DNA of 64,000 bases, taken from assembly GCF_003952385.1 (NCBI RefSeq), contig NZ_CP034444.1, positions 6,151,001 to 6,215,000 on the forward strand, read 5' to 3'. The translations under genes and the position numbers were made by a program. This document shows positions 1 through 8,738 of the stretch, in pieces. The notes under the pieces are model-generated. The model searched no databases. It was given only the letters and a program-made list of their open reading frames with translations, and was not told the origin of the DNA. Position 1 is the first letter of the stretch, and each line of letters begins with the position of its first letter. Source of the DNA: Mesorhizobium sp. M1D.F.Ca.ET.043.01.1.1 (lineage in GTDB: Bacteria; Pseudomonadota; Alphaproteobacteria; Rhizobiales; Rhizobiaceae).

Positions 1-1635
1 CGACATTTCGGTGACGATGCGGCCCTTGTCGTCGGCGAAGTAGACGAGGCCGATACGGCCGGGCTTTGGCACGAGACCGGTGACCTGCAGCGCCAGCCAC
101 TCGGCGGCGCCCGGGCCTTCGAGGTTGAAGCGGGAGAAGCCGGGCAGGTCGAGGATGCCGGCGGCGTCGCGCACGGCCAGGCATTCCTGGCGCACGCTCT
201 GCTGCCACGGCCCGTCGCGGCGGAAGGTGAGCGTCGATTCCTCCGAAATGTTGTCGCCGGGCCCGGCATACCAGGTGGCGCGCTCCCAGCCGTTATAGGC
301 GTCGAACTGGCCGCCCAGCGCCTTGATGCGATCGTGCAGCGGCGACAGCTTGCGGTCGCGCCCTGCCGGCCAGGCGTGGCGCGGGAACTGGATGGCGTAT
401 TCGTTGCCGTAGATTTCCATGCCCTTGGCGACGCAATAGTCGGGTGCTGAGGCAAAGGAAGTGAAGCGGCGCGGGTCGCAGGACCACATGTCCCATTCGG
501 TCTGGCCCTCGGTCACCCATTCGGCCAGCACCTTGCCGGCGCCGCCGCCTTGCGCGATGCCGAAGGTGAAGACGCAGGCCTCGAAGGCGTTCGGCACGCC
601 GGGCATCGGCCCGATCAGCGGGTTGCCATCCGGCGCATAGGGGATCGGACCGTTGATCACCTTGGAGAGGCCGGCGGTGCCGAGGATCGGCACGCGGGCA
701 ACGGCATCGGCGAGATAATGCTCCAGCCGGTCGAGATCGTCGGGGAAGAGCTGGAAGGAGAAATCCTCCGGCATCGGATCGTTGTGGGTCGCCCAGTGCG
801 CGCGGCAATTGCGCTCATAGGGGCCGAGATTCATCCCGGTCTTTTCCTGGCGCAGGTAATAGGAGGTGTCGACGTCGCGCAGCAGCGGCAGTTTCTTGCC
901 CTGCTCCTTCGTCCAGGCGGCGAGTTCAGGGATCTCCTCGAACAGGATGTATTGATGGCTCATCACCATCATCGGCACTTCGCGGCCGAACATTTTTCCA
1001 ACCTCGGCGGCACGGTAGCCGGCGGCGTTGATGACGATCTCGCAGCGGATTTCGCCCTGCGGCGTCGCGATCACCCATTCGCCGTTCTCGCGGCGGGCGC
1101 CGGTAACCGGGCAGAAGCGGATGATCCTGGCGCCCATGTCGCGAGCGCCCTTGGCCAGCGCCTGTGTCAATTGCGCGGGGTCGATGTCGCCGTCGCTCGG
1201 GTCGTAGAGGGCGCCCTTGAGGTCATGCGTCTCGATGAAGGGATAGCGGCGCTTGATCTCGTCGAGGCCGACGACGTCGATGTCCATGCCCTGGTAGCGG
1301 CCCATGCCCTTGGCGCGCTGGAACTCCTGCATGCGCTCCTTGGTGTGGGCGAGCCTGAGCGAGCCGGTGACGTGGTAGTTCATCGGATAGTCGACCGCGT
1401 CGGCGAGACCGCGGTAGAGCTCGGTCGAGTAGCGCTGCATGTTCATCAGCGACCATGACGAGGAGAAGGTCGGCACGTTGCCGGCCGCGTGCCAGGTCGA
1501 GCCGGAGGTCAACTCGTTCTTGTCCAGAAGCACGCAGTCGGTCCAGCCAGCCTTGCAGAGGTGGTAGAGCGAGGAGGCGCCGACGACACCGCCTCCGATG
1601 ATCACCACGCGCGCCGTGGTCGGCAAACCGGCCAT
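1..1635 (-). CDS. FAD-dependent oxidoreductase / dimethylglycine dehydrogenase-like, GcvT fused (C-terminus cut by window edge)
   Basis: The frame is open from an ATG at 1635 to the window start, giving 545 codons of a family usually 800-860 residues long. The N-terminus carries a dinucleotide-binding GGGVVG at about residues 14-19. A GSTWHAAG segment follows at about 45-52, the site where dimethylglycine dehydrogenase-type enzymes bind FAD covalently through His. The visible end already enters the aminomethyltransferase (GcvT-like) half, where folate accepts the methyl-derived carbon. A strong ribosome site (GGAGGGAG) precedes the ATG. The XRE-cupin regulator lies only 20 bp upstream on the same strand, so the two are probably co-transcribed. 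It probably demethylates a dimethylglycine- or sarcosine-like amine; the exact substrate cannot be read from sequence. Confidence 0.9.
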   Translation of the reverse strand, partial: MAGLPTTARVVIIGGGVVGASSLYHLCKAGWTDCVLLDKNELTSGSTWHAAGNVPTFSSSWSLMNMQRYSTELYRGLADAVDYPMNYHVTGSLRLAHTKERMQEFQRAKGMGRYQGMDIDVVGLDEIKRRYPFIETHDLKGALYDPSDGDIDPAQLTQALAKGARDMGARIIRFCPVTGARRENGEWVIATPQGEIRCEIVINAAGYRAAEVGKMFGREVPMMVMSHQYILFEEIPELAAWTKEQGKKLPLLRDVDTSYYLRQEKTGMNLGPYERNCRAHWATHNDPMPEDFSFQLFPDDLDRLEHYLADAVARVPILGTAGLSKVINGPIPYAPDGNPLIGPMPGVPNAFEACVFTFGIAQGGGAGKVLAEWVTEGQTEWDMWSCDPRRFTSFASAPDYCVAKGMEIYGNEYAIQFPRHAWPAGRDRKLSPLHDRIKALGGQFDAYNGWERATWYAGPGDNISEESTLTFRRDGPWQQSVRQECLAVRDAAGILDLPGFSRFNLEGPGAAEWLALQVTGLVPKPGRIGLVYFADDKGRIVTEMS

Positions 1636-1655
1636 GTTCTCCCTCCAACGTTTAT

Positions 1656-2243
1656 TTAGTACACCGGCGGCGAAACCACCCAGATGACGACCGCCGGCTC
1701 GGCGCCTGGATTGCGCCAGCGAAACGGCTTGCCTTCGAAACGGAACGAGTCGCCTTCGCCAAGCCGATGCCAGACGCCGCCGATCTCGATCTCGAACGTG
1801 CCGGACGCGACATAGCCGGCTTCCTCCGTCGGGCGGCGCGCTTCGGTCTTCAACTCGGCGCCCGGCGCGAAAACAGAGCGCAGCATCTCGAAGCTACCGC
1901 CAAGGTCGGGCGACAGAAGCTCCTCCACGAGGCCCGATTCGCTTGTGCCAAGCGAGCGGCGGCTGCCGCCGCGCACGACCACGCCGCGCTCCTGTTCGAC
2001 AGGCACGTCATGGCTGAAGAACAGGCTGAGCGGCACGCCGAACAGTTCGGCGAAGGCTCTGAGATCGCCGAGCGAAGGGACTGAAAGGCCGCGCTCGACC
2101 TGGCTGACCCAGCCGACGGAGCGGCCGAGCTTGAGCGCGATCTCGCTGAGCGTCAGCCCGCGCGCCTTGCGCAGCGCACGGATGTCGCCGGCCAGCAGCC
2201 GCTCGCCATTGTCCTGCTCCGGTCTGACAGCGGTCGAGGTCAA
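1656..2243 (-). CDS. XRE-family transcriptional regulator with C-terminal cupin domain
   Basis: The predicted protein is about 195 residues: an XRE helix-turn-helix (RALRKARGLTLSEIALKLG and onward) and a C-terminal cupin (about residues 110-190, with EEAGYVASG and a GEGDSFRFEG loop). Cupin regulators of this kind usually sense a small metabolite and control the adjacent catabolic gene, here the FAD/GcvT demethylase 20 bp downstream. I chose the TTG at 2243 because ATGAGG lies just upstream at good spacing. An earlier in-frame TTG at 2270 falls inside the palindromic operator-like DNA and would add nine residues (FVFFHEAR type) not expected in the family. Tandem palindromes immediately upstream suggest autoregulation and control of the divergent nitroreductase. 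Confidence 0.88.
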   Translation of the reverse strand: MTSTAVRPEQDNGERLLAGDIRALRKARGLTLSEIALKLGRSVGWVSQVERGLSVPSLGDLRAFAELFGVPLSLFFSHDVPVEQERGVVVRGGSRRSLGTSESGLVEELLSPDLGGSFEMLRSVFAPGAELKTEARRPTEEAGYVASGTFEIEIGGVWHRLGEGDSFRFEGKPFRWRNPGAEPAVVIWVVSPPVY

Positions 2244-2250
2244 TCGTGCC

Positions 2251-2317
2251 TCATGAAAAAATACGAACAAATTTCATGAGAGGGCAAACTCATGAAAAAA
2301 TCAAGCGGGTTTTCATG
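2251..2317. promoter_or_regulatory. Tandem inverted repeats, probable operators of the XRE-cupin regulator
   Basis: Two inverted repeats lie between the divergent regulator and nitroreductase genes. The first is TCATGAAA (2251-2258) with TTTCATGA (2272-2279); the second is CATGAAAA (2291-2298) with TTTTCATG (2310-2317). Left arms are 39 bp apart. Position and symmetry fit a dimeric XRE protein, but binding is inferred. Confidence 0.55.
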
Positions 2318-2469
2318 CCTTGCAAGATTTGCTTGCGCGATTTTGACGCTTGATGCAAAGGCTCCCCTACGAACGGAGGGTGGGGCGTCCGATCGGGACC
2401 AATCTAGTTTTGTGTCTGCGGATGGTCGTTGCGGAAATCGGGTTCCGGCCATGCCTGAAGGGACGGCCC

Positions 2470-3174
2470 ATGCTGGATAAGAATAGCCGGATCGCGCTCG
2501 AAGCTGCGACTGTCGACGAGGCGATCATTTCGCGCCGGTCCGTGCGCGCATTTTTGCCCGACACGGTCGACGATGAGACGATCCGCGCCATCCTGAGGGT
2601 GGCGGCGCGGGCGCCGTCCGGCACCAACATGCAGCCCTGGCGGGTCTATGTGACCAAGGGGGAGGTGAAGCAGCGTATCAGCGACGCCATCCTCAAATCG
2701 GGCATTCGGGCCGAGAAGGCGGAATGGGACGAGTACCGGTACTACCCCGACCAGTTCTTCGAGCCTTATCTCAGCCGGCGCCGCGCCAACGGTTTCGGTC
2801 TGTACGGCGCCATCGGCATCGGCCGGCGCGAGGTCGACAAGATGCGCGCGCAGCACGACCGCAACTTCATCTTCTTCGACGCGCCGGTCGGCATGATCTT
2901 CACGGTCGATCGGCGGCTGAACAAGGGGTCGTGGATCGACTACGGCATGTTCCTGCAGAACATCATGGTCGCGGCGCGGGGCAGGGGGCTGCATACCTGT
3001 CCGCAGGCGGCCTTCGCGCCCTACCACCGGCAGATCCGCCCGGTGCTCAATATTCCCGATGAGGAGGTCGTCGTCTGCGGCATGGCACTGGGCTATGAGG
3101 ACAACTCGAAGCCCGAGAATGAATTCCGCACCGACCGCGCGCCGCTCGAAGACTGGGTGACGTTCGCGGAATAA
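2470..3174 (+). CDS. Nitroreductase family protein
   Basis: The 234-residue protein opens with the family hallmark ISRRSVRAF (FMN phosphate-binding Arg/Ser) at about residues 20-28, followed by the ARAPSGTNMQPW segment and a C-terminal GMALGYED motif. These define FMN-dependent nitroreductases that reduce nitroaromatics, quinones or flavin-like substrates with NAD(P)H. An in-frame upstream extension to 2350 exists but is not family-like. The ATG at 2470 follows GAAGGGA at suitable spacing. The gene is divergent from the XRE-cupin regulator and may share its operators. The natural substrate is unknown. Confidence 0.9.
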   Translation: MLDKNSRIALEAATVDEAIISRRSVRAFLPDTVDDETIRAILRVAARAPSGTNMQPWRVYVTKGEVKQRISDAILKSGIRAEKAEWDEYRYYPDQFFEPYLSRRRANGFGLYGAIGIGRREVDKMRAQHDRNFIFFDAPVGMIFTVDRRLNKGSWIDYGMFLQNIMVAARGRGLHTCPQAAFAPYHRQIRPVLNIPDEEVVVCGMALGYEDNSKPENEFRTDRAPLEDWVTFAE

Positions 3175-3201
3175 CCGCCGGCGCGCACCCAGCCCGATTT
3201 G

Positions 3202-4612
3202 CTAGTCGGTGCTCATATGCGCGCCATGGCCGCTGACATGCGCGCCGTCCTGCGGAGTCAGCCTGAGATAGGCGAGCAGCGCGCAAAGCGTAATCAAGCC
3301 TTCGACGATGAACAGGATGCGGTAGTCGTTGACGCTGGCCTGGCCGCCGCCGGCGAGCAGCGACAGCATAGCCGCCGCCAGACCGACGCTGATCGCCACC
3401 GCCAATTGCCAGAGGATGTAGTAGAGCGCGCTGAAGCGCGAGAGCTGCTCCGGCGCGATGTCTGAGTAGGCGAGATTGCCGGTCGAGGCCCACTGCACCG
3501 AACGGAAGAGGCCGAAGACGAAGATGTAGGCAAGCACGATCCAGGTAGGCATGCTTTCCTGCATCAAGGCAAAACCGGCGACCAGCAAGGCGGCTATCGG
3601 CGTATTCGTGACCAGAACGCGCTTGAAGCCGAAGCGGTTCAAGATGCGCGGCATGAAGAAGCGCATCAGCAGCGATCCGATCGCCGCGACGAAGGTCAGC
3701 GATCCGGCCTGCACGGCGCTCATGCCGAAGCCGAGCTGGAACATCAGCGGCAGCAGGAAGACAACCGAGCTCAGTCCGATCGTGTCGAGCCCGCCGCCGG
3801 TGAGAAAGCTGATGCGGAATGTGCGGATGCGTAAGAGATTGAGGTCGAGCAGCGGATTGCGAGCGCGCAAGCAATAGAAGGCGGCGACAGTGAGGATGGC
3901 GATTGCCAGGCCGAGCTCGGCGCCGACAATGCCGGCGGCGGCGTCCTTCGCGGCAAGCGAATCCATGCCGAAGACGAGTAGCGCCATGCCGCTGCCGACT
4001 AGCAGGAAGCCTGGAAAGTCGAACGGCGTGCGCACCGGCTTGGTGGTTGTGGGGAACAGCGAGGCCGCGAGCAGCGCGGCGGTCAGCGCGATCGGGATGT
4101 TGATGTAGAAGATCCAGCGCCAGGAGACGTAAGTGGTCAGCGCACCGCCGACTAGCGGCCCGACCAGCGGCCCGGACTGGCCGGCAAGCGAGATGTACAT
4201 ATTGATCTTGAGCGTGCGGTCGCGCGGAAAGCTCGACAGGATCACCACCTGGCCGAGCGTGCCCATCAGCGCGCCGCCGAATCCCTGCAGGGCGCGCGAG
4301 CCGACCAGCATCCAGATGTTCTCCGAAAGGCCGCAGAGCGCCGAAGCGCCGGCGAAGACCAGCAGCGCAAAGCAATAGACGTTGCGCAGGCCGAAGCGAT
4401 CGGCCAGCCAGCCGCCGAGCGGTGATCAAAAGGCCGAGCTGGCTGGGCGGCCGAGCGAGGCTTTCGCCGATGCCGGGGAGCGCGGTCACGATGACGTTCT
4501 GGTCGAGGCTGGTCATGAACACGCCGCAGGCGACGGTCGCCGGCAGCAGCAGCGACGGCTCACCCGCCGGAGCAAAGCGGGTCGTGGCTGTCGCCGTAGT
4601 CTCTGCGGTCAT
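3202..4612 (-). pseudogene. MFS drug-efflux-type transporter, disrupted by a frameshift in TM2
   Basis: The 5' part (from ATG 4612) encodes a normal DHA2-like start with first membrane helix (VACGVFMTSLDQNVIVTALP) up to QLGLLIT. The reading frame then fails. From about 4425 a different frame continues with GGWLADRFG, the conserved loop 2-3 motif, and runs intact through the remaining helices to a stop at 3202. Between LLITA and GGWLADRFG the usual roughly ten-residue stretch of TM2 is missing, so a small deletion not divisible by three explains both the shortening and the frame change. The downstream piece alone starts at an internal Met and would lack TM1-2. A sequencing error would not easily explain the missing residues. 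Confidence 0.75.
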
Positions 4613-4740
4613 GGGAGGGTGTGGTCGAACTGGTTGCCTGAACGGGCCCCGGCAAGAGCCCATGATCCCCATCTATCGTCTTCGCTGGCCCGGGCCTCAA
4701 GCAGCAGTTGTGGCCGTCGATAGTGCCAGGCGACTGGTCC

Positions 4741-4858
4741 TAAAGCATGATCCCGAACCGAAGGTCAGCGAAAGCAAAAAATGGGAAGCGGTTTTCGGAG
4801 AAGATCATGCTCCAACAAAGAGTTGGGTCAGAATGACGATTCGACGAAACGTCATCCT
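4741..4858. repeat. Rhizobial intergenic palindromic repeat (GCATGATC type)
   Basis: The non-coding stretch carries AGCATGATC (4744-4752) and its complement GATCATGCT (about 4803-4811) around a GCGGTTTTCGG core. This form resembles the abundant palindromic intergenic repeats of rhizobia, as I recall them. It lies between the broken MFS gene and soxG. A final ATGACG/CGTCAT hairpin near 4834-4857 could end soxG transcription. Confidence 0.65.
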
Positions 4859-4860
4859 GA

Positions 4861-5448
4861 TCAGTGCACCTCGTAGCCGACTTCCTCGCTGGCGTGGCAC
4901 AAGGCCTTCCAGAACGAACGCGCGAAGGAGCGAAACACATAGATGTCGAACTGGTCGGCGCCGCTGCGCTGGATCTGGGCAAAGACATCGTGATGGTTGG
5001 TCGAGCGACCCGCGCCCAGCGGGAAGGCCGGCAGGGCAAAGTCGATGGCGAAGAATTTCGCCATCACCCATTCCGCCTTCGGCCCGGCGATGCGGATCGC
5101 GGTGCGGCCATGCGAGAGGTCGGTGAGCGTGCCCATGTCCGGCGTGACGACGCCGCCGAATCCCGCCGCAAGCCCCTCGGCCTCGTCGACCACGGTGAAT
5201 TTTCCCGGCGCGAAGCCGAATGCCGCCTTCGCGCCGTTGCTGACGCCGCCGCCGGCGCCATCCGGCAGGGCAAGGCCCGTCACCTTGTATATGCCGGACA
5301 TCAGCCGCTTCTCTTCACCCGGCCATGCCGCGAGTTGCAGGATCGAGCCCGGCCGCGTCTCGGACAGGATGACGTCGATGCCATGTTCGAAATTGCCGTG
5401 CGAGCCTGGGTGATAAACCGGCTCAAGCGGAGATTGACGCTCAACCAT
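4861..5448 (-). CDS. soxG: Sarcosine oxidase gamma subunit
   Basis: This is the last gene of soxBDAG and encodes 195 residues. Gamma is the smallest GcvT-like partner in the heterotetrameric sarcosine oxidase, which oxidises sarcosine to glycine while methylene-tetrahydrofolate is formed. I place the start at MVERQSPLEP (ATG 5448), overlapping the 3' end of soxA by 8 bp, as is normal in these operons. An upstream in-frame extension lies wholly inside soxA and is disregarded. Assignment rests on position, length and subunit-like sequence (RIAGPKAEWVMAKFFAID and DVFAQIQRSGADQFDIYVFR). Confidence 0.9.
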   Translation of the reverse strand: MVERQSPLEPVYHPGSHGNFEHGIDVILSETRPGSILQLAAWPGEEKRLMSGIYKVTGLALPDGAGGGVSNGAKAAFGFAPGKFTVVDEAEGLAAGFGGVVTPDMGTLTDLSHGRTAIRIAGPKAEWVMAKFFAIDFALPAFPLGAGRSTNHHDVFAQIQRSGADQFDIYVFRSFARSFWKALCHASEEVGYEVH

Positions 5449-8434
5449 GCATGCGGCTCCCGTCCGGATCGTAGAAATGGTTGGAGACGATCTCGACCGG
5501 CCCGAACCGATTGCGCAGCGGGTCGGAGACGAAGGCGCGTGTGCCATGGCGCGCCTTGCCGCCGTTGACCAGCGCAAGCGCTATGTATTTGCCGAGCGCC
5601 GGCGAATAGCAACAGGCGGTGATATGGCCGATCGAATCGTGCGGATTGGCTTCGTCCAGCTCCTCGACGATATGTCCGCCGCCGTTGAGCGCGCGGTTGT
5701 CGAGAGCGATCACGCCGACCAGTTCCAGCCGGTCAGGAGCGATCAGACCTTCGCGATCCATCATGGCGGAACCGATGAAGGGCTTCTTCTTCGACAGCAT
5801 CCAGTCGAGATGCAGATCGCGCGCGGTCGTGCGGCCGTCGATCTCGGCGCCGGTGACATGACCCTTCTCGATGCGCATGGTGCCCAGCGCCTCGAGCCCG
5901 TAGGTGACCAGGCCGAACGGCTTGCCGGCCTCGATGAGCGCTTCCCACACCCTGGTGCCGTGGCCGGCGCCGGAATAGACCTCGAAAGCCATTTCGCCGG
6001 AGAAGGACAGGCGGCAGATCATCACCGGCACGCCGGCGATCTCGCCGTGGACGATGCCCATGAAGGGAAGCGCGGCGTTGTCGACGGCCGTGCCGGTGAC
6101 GCTGGCGGCGAGGATTGCACGCGCCTTCGGGCCGCCGATCGCCGCACCCGCCCATTCGTCGGTGACGGAAGTGACGGTGACCTTCAACTCGTGCCAGATG
6201 ACGTCGAGGAAATACTCCAGATGCTGCATCACCTTGCCGGCATTGGCGGTGGTGGTGGTCATCAGGAAGTCCTGCTCGCCGAGCCGCCAGGTGGTGCCGT
6301 CGTCGAAGGCGAGCCCGTCCTCGCGCAGCATCAGGCCGTAGCGCGCCTTGCCGACCGCGAGCGTCGAGAACATGTTGGTGTAGACTCGGTCGAGGAACTC
6401 CGCCGCATCCGGCCCCTGGACGGCGATCTTGCCGAGCGTCGAGACATCGACGATGCCGGCGCTCTCGCGCGTCGCCTTGGCCTCGCGGACATAGGCCTGC
6501 TCGACCGTCTCGCCGGCAAGGCCATAGATCATCGGGCGGTACCAGAGGCCGGCCGAATACATCCTCGCGCCATTGGCGAGGTGCCAGTCATGCATCGGCG
6601 TCAGCCTTTCGGGCTTGAGATCGCCGAAGCGCTCGGCCGCAAGCGAGCCGATCGACACAGCCGTGTAGGGCGGGCGGAAGCGCGTCGTGCCGACTTCGGG
6701 GATAGGCTTGCCGAGCGCCTCGGCCATGATGGCGAGGCCAGGCACGTTCGAGTTCTTGCCCTGGTCGGTCGCCATGCCGAGCGTGGTGTAGCGCTTCAGA
6801 TGCTCGACCGACACGAAGCCTTCGCGATGCGCGAGGCGCACGTCCTCGGCGGTCACGTCGTGCTGGAAGTCGACGAAGCTCTTGCCCTTGGCCTTGATCT
6901 CGAAGACCGGCGCCGGATCAGGGTCGCCAGGGGCCGCCTCGACAGCGGGCAGAGGCGCTGAGGATGCGCTTCCGCCTGCGGCCTGAAGGCCGGCGGCGCG
7001 ACCCTCGGCAATGGCTTCGGCTGTGGAAAAACTGCCGGTGAAGGCGCCGGCGCCGATCCAGCGCTGCGTCGGCTGCGGCGGCAGGAAGGCCTGCCTCGCC
7101 GGATCCCACACAGCTCTCGCGCCTGCCTGGCTGGCGAGATGGATGGTCGGCGACCAGCCGCCCGACATAGCCAGGCAGTCGGCATGAATGCTACGCTCGT
7201 CACCGCTGAGTACCCTGCTCGTCAGGTCGAAACGCTGCACCTTGAGACCGGTGAGCGCCTTGCCGCCTTCGGTCGCGACCACGGCATGGCCGGCGAGCAA
7301 CTCGGCCTCTGCCTCGCTCGCCAGCCTGCTCATCTCGTTCGACACGTCGCTGCGGACATCGATGATGGCGACGACGGCGGCGCCGGCCTTCTTCAGCGCA
7401 ACGGCCGAGCGATAGGCGCTGTCATTGTTGGTGAACACCGCGATCCGCTCGCCGGGCAGCACGCCATATTCATTGGCGTAGCGCTCGGCCGCGTGCGCCA
7501 GCATGACGCCGGGGCGGTCGTTGCCCGGAAACACCAGCGGGCGCTCGAAGGAGCCGGCGGCGAGCACCACCGTCCCGGCGCGGATCGCCCAATAGCGCTG
7601 GCGCGGCTCGCCTTTGGCCGAAACCGCTTTGTGGTCGGTCACCCGTTCGAGGGCGGCGAGCGTATTGCCGTCGTAGTAACCCCAGACCGTCGTGCGCGGC
7701 AGCAGGCGGACATTGTCATTGCCTTCGAGCTGGCCGACGAGGCGCGCTGCCCAGTCGGCAGCCGGCGCGCCGTCGATCGTCTCGCCCGACCAGTTGGCCG
7801 AGCCGCCGAAGCGCGCTTCGAGGTCGGCCAGGATCACGCGGGCGCCCTGGTCGGCCGCCGCCTTCGCCGCCACCAGACCGGCAGGGCCGGACCCCACGAC
7901 CAGCACGTCGCAGAAGGCGTTCATGCGTTCGTAGCGCGAGGTATCGGGCGCCGTGCCGGCTCTGCCGAGGCCGGCGGCGCGACGGATGAAATGCTCGCAG
8001 AACATCCAGAAGCGCGTACCCTTCAGCGGGCCGACCACCGGCCCCATGAAGGTCTTGTAGTAGAAGCCGGCCGACAGGATCTTGCCGCCGAGCTGGTTGA
8101 GCGCGCCGATATCCCAGGCGAGCGAAGGCGAGCGGTTCTGGCTGACCGCGACGAGCCCGTCATAGATCTCGACCATGGTGGCCGGGATGTTGGGCTCGCG
8201 TACCTCGCCGCGCAACACCGTCACCAGGGCGTTAGGCTCTTCGACGCCGGCGGCGAGCAGGCCGCGCGGGCGGTGGTATTTGAACGAGCGGCCGAACAGC
8301 GTGACGCCGCTGGCGAGCAGCGCCGAAGCCAGCGTATCGCCGGCATGGCCTGTATAGGGTGCGCCGTCGAAGGTGAAGCGGATGGTGCGCAGCCGGTCGA
8401 TGCGGCCGCCGGTCTCGGTACGGCGGGAGCTCAC
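5441..8434 (-). CDS. soxA: Sarcosine oxidase alpha subunit
   Basis: The 997-residue protein has the full SoxA architecture. An N-terminal segment (FTFDGAPYTGHAGDTLASAL) resembles a 2Fe-2S ferredoxin fold. A nucleotide-binding domain follows, with VVGSGPAGLVAAKAAADQG near residues 175-195. The C-terminal third (about 600-990) is a GcvT-like tetrahydrofolate-binding domain. SoxA binds NAD+ and folate and channels the methylene group from the SoxB flavin site to THF. It overlaps soxD by four bases at its start and soxG by eight at its end, which indicates translational coupling. Length matches the family and no defects are visible. Confidence 0.96.
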   Translation of the reverse strand: MSSRRTETGGRIDRLRTIRFTFDGAPYTGHAGDTLASALLASGVTLFGRSFKYHRPRGLLAAGVEEPNALVTVLRGEVREPNIPATMVEIYDGLVAVSQNRSPSLAWDIGALNQLGGKILSAGFYYKTFMGPVVGPLKGTRFWMFCEHFIRRAAGLGRAGTAPDTSRYERMNAFCDVLVVGSGPAGLVAAKAAADQGARVILADLEARFGGSANWSGETIDGAPAADWAARLVGQLEGNDNVRLLPRTTVWGYYDGNTLAALERVTDHKAVSAKGEPRQRYWAIRAGTVVLAAGSFERPLVFPGNDRPGVMLAHAAERYANEYGVLPGERIAVFTNNDSAYRSAVALKKAGAAVVAIIDVRSDVSNEMSRLASEAEAELLAGHAVVATEGGKALTGLKVQRFDLTSRVLSGDERSIHADCLAMSGGWSPTIHLASQAGARAVWDPARQAFLPPQPTQRWIGAGAFTGSFSTAEAIAEGRAAGLQAAGGSASSAPLPAVEAAPGDPDPAPVFEIKAKGKSFVDFQHDVTAEDVRLAHREGFVSVEHLKRYTTLGMATDQGKNSNVPGLAIMAEALGKPIPEVGTTRFRPPYTAVSIGSLAAERFGDLKPERLTPMHDWHLANGARMYSAGLWYRPMIYGLAGETVEQAYVREAKATRESAGIVDVSTLGKIAVQGPDAAEFLDRVYTNMFSTLAVGKARYGLMLREDGLAFDDGTTWRLGEQDFLMTTTTANAGKVMQHLEYFLDVIWHELKVTVTSVTDEWAGAAIGGPKARAILAASVTGTAVDNAALPFMGIVHGEIAGVPVMICRLSFSGEMAFEVYSGAGHGTRVWEALIEAGKPFGLVTYGLEALGTMRIEKGHVTGAEIDGRTTARDLHLDWMLSKKKPFIGSAMMDREGLIAPDRLELVGVIALDNRALNGGGHIVEELDEANPHDSIGHITACCYSPALGKYIALALVNGGKARHGTRAFVSDPLRNRFGPVEIVSNHFYDPDGSRMHG

Positions 8435-8724
8435 GGCTTGCCCTCCGTCCGGTGCCCTGGGGATTTGTGTCCGCCCCGGGCGAAGGCCGTGCTCAGGATT
8501 TCATGGGTCACGGTATTGCGCACGACCCTGAGATGGGCGCGGCAACCGCCGGAATGCTGCCAGATCTCATTGTGGTCGCCAGCCGGGTTCAGCCGGTCGT
8601 AGACATAGGCGTTCCAGGCGTCGAAATCCTGCGAGGCAGGCTGCGGCCGCTCGCGGTTGCCGTCGCCCTGGTAGGTGAATTCGATGACGTCGCGCGGGCC
8701 GCAATAGGGACAAGTGATCAGCAT
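8431..8724 (-). CDS. soxD: Sarcosine oxidase delta subunit
   Basis: The 97-residue protein starts MLITCPYCGPRD; the Cys pair, with later Cys/His residues, forms the zinc site known in SoxD. The FTYQGDGNRERP and YDRLNPAG segments are typical. The ATG at 8724 is preceded by GGAAGGA. It lies between soxB (14 bp away) and soxA (4-bp overlap). SoxD is a structural subunit holding the alpha-beta assembly together. Confidence 0.95.
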   Translation of the reverse strand: MLITCPYCGPRDVIEFTYQGDGNRERPQPASQDFDAWNAYVYDRLNPAGDHNEIWQHSGGCRAHLRVVRNTVTHEILSTAFARGGHKSPGHRTEGKP

Positions 8725-8738
8725 ATTCCTTCCAAACC

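Noticed and set aside
550..1458. 302-codon open frame on the plus strand
   Set aside because: It lies opposite the FAD/GcvT gene and has the Arg/His/Ala/Gly bias of antisense frames in GC-rich DNA; no domain is recognisable.
3202..4311. Complete shorter MFS transporter starting at the internal Met
   Set aside because: It would lack the first two membrane helices and most of the conserved loop motif, so the full locus is treated as a broken gene.
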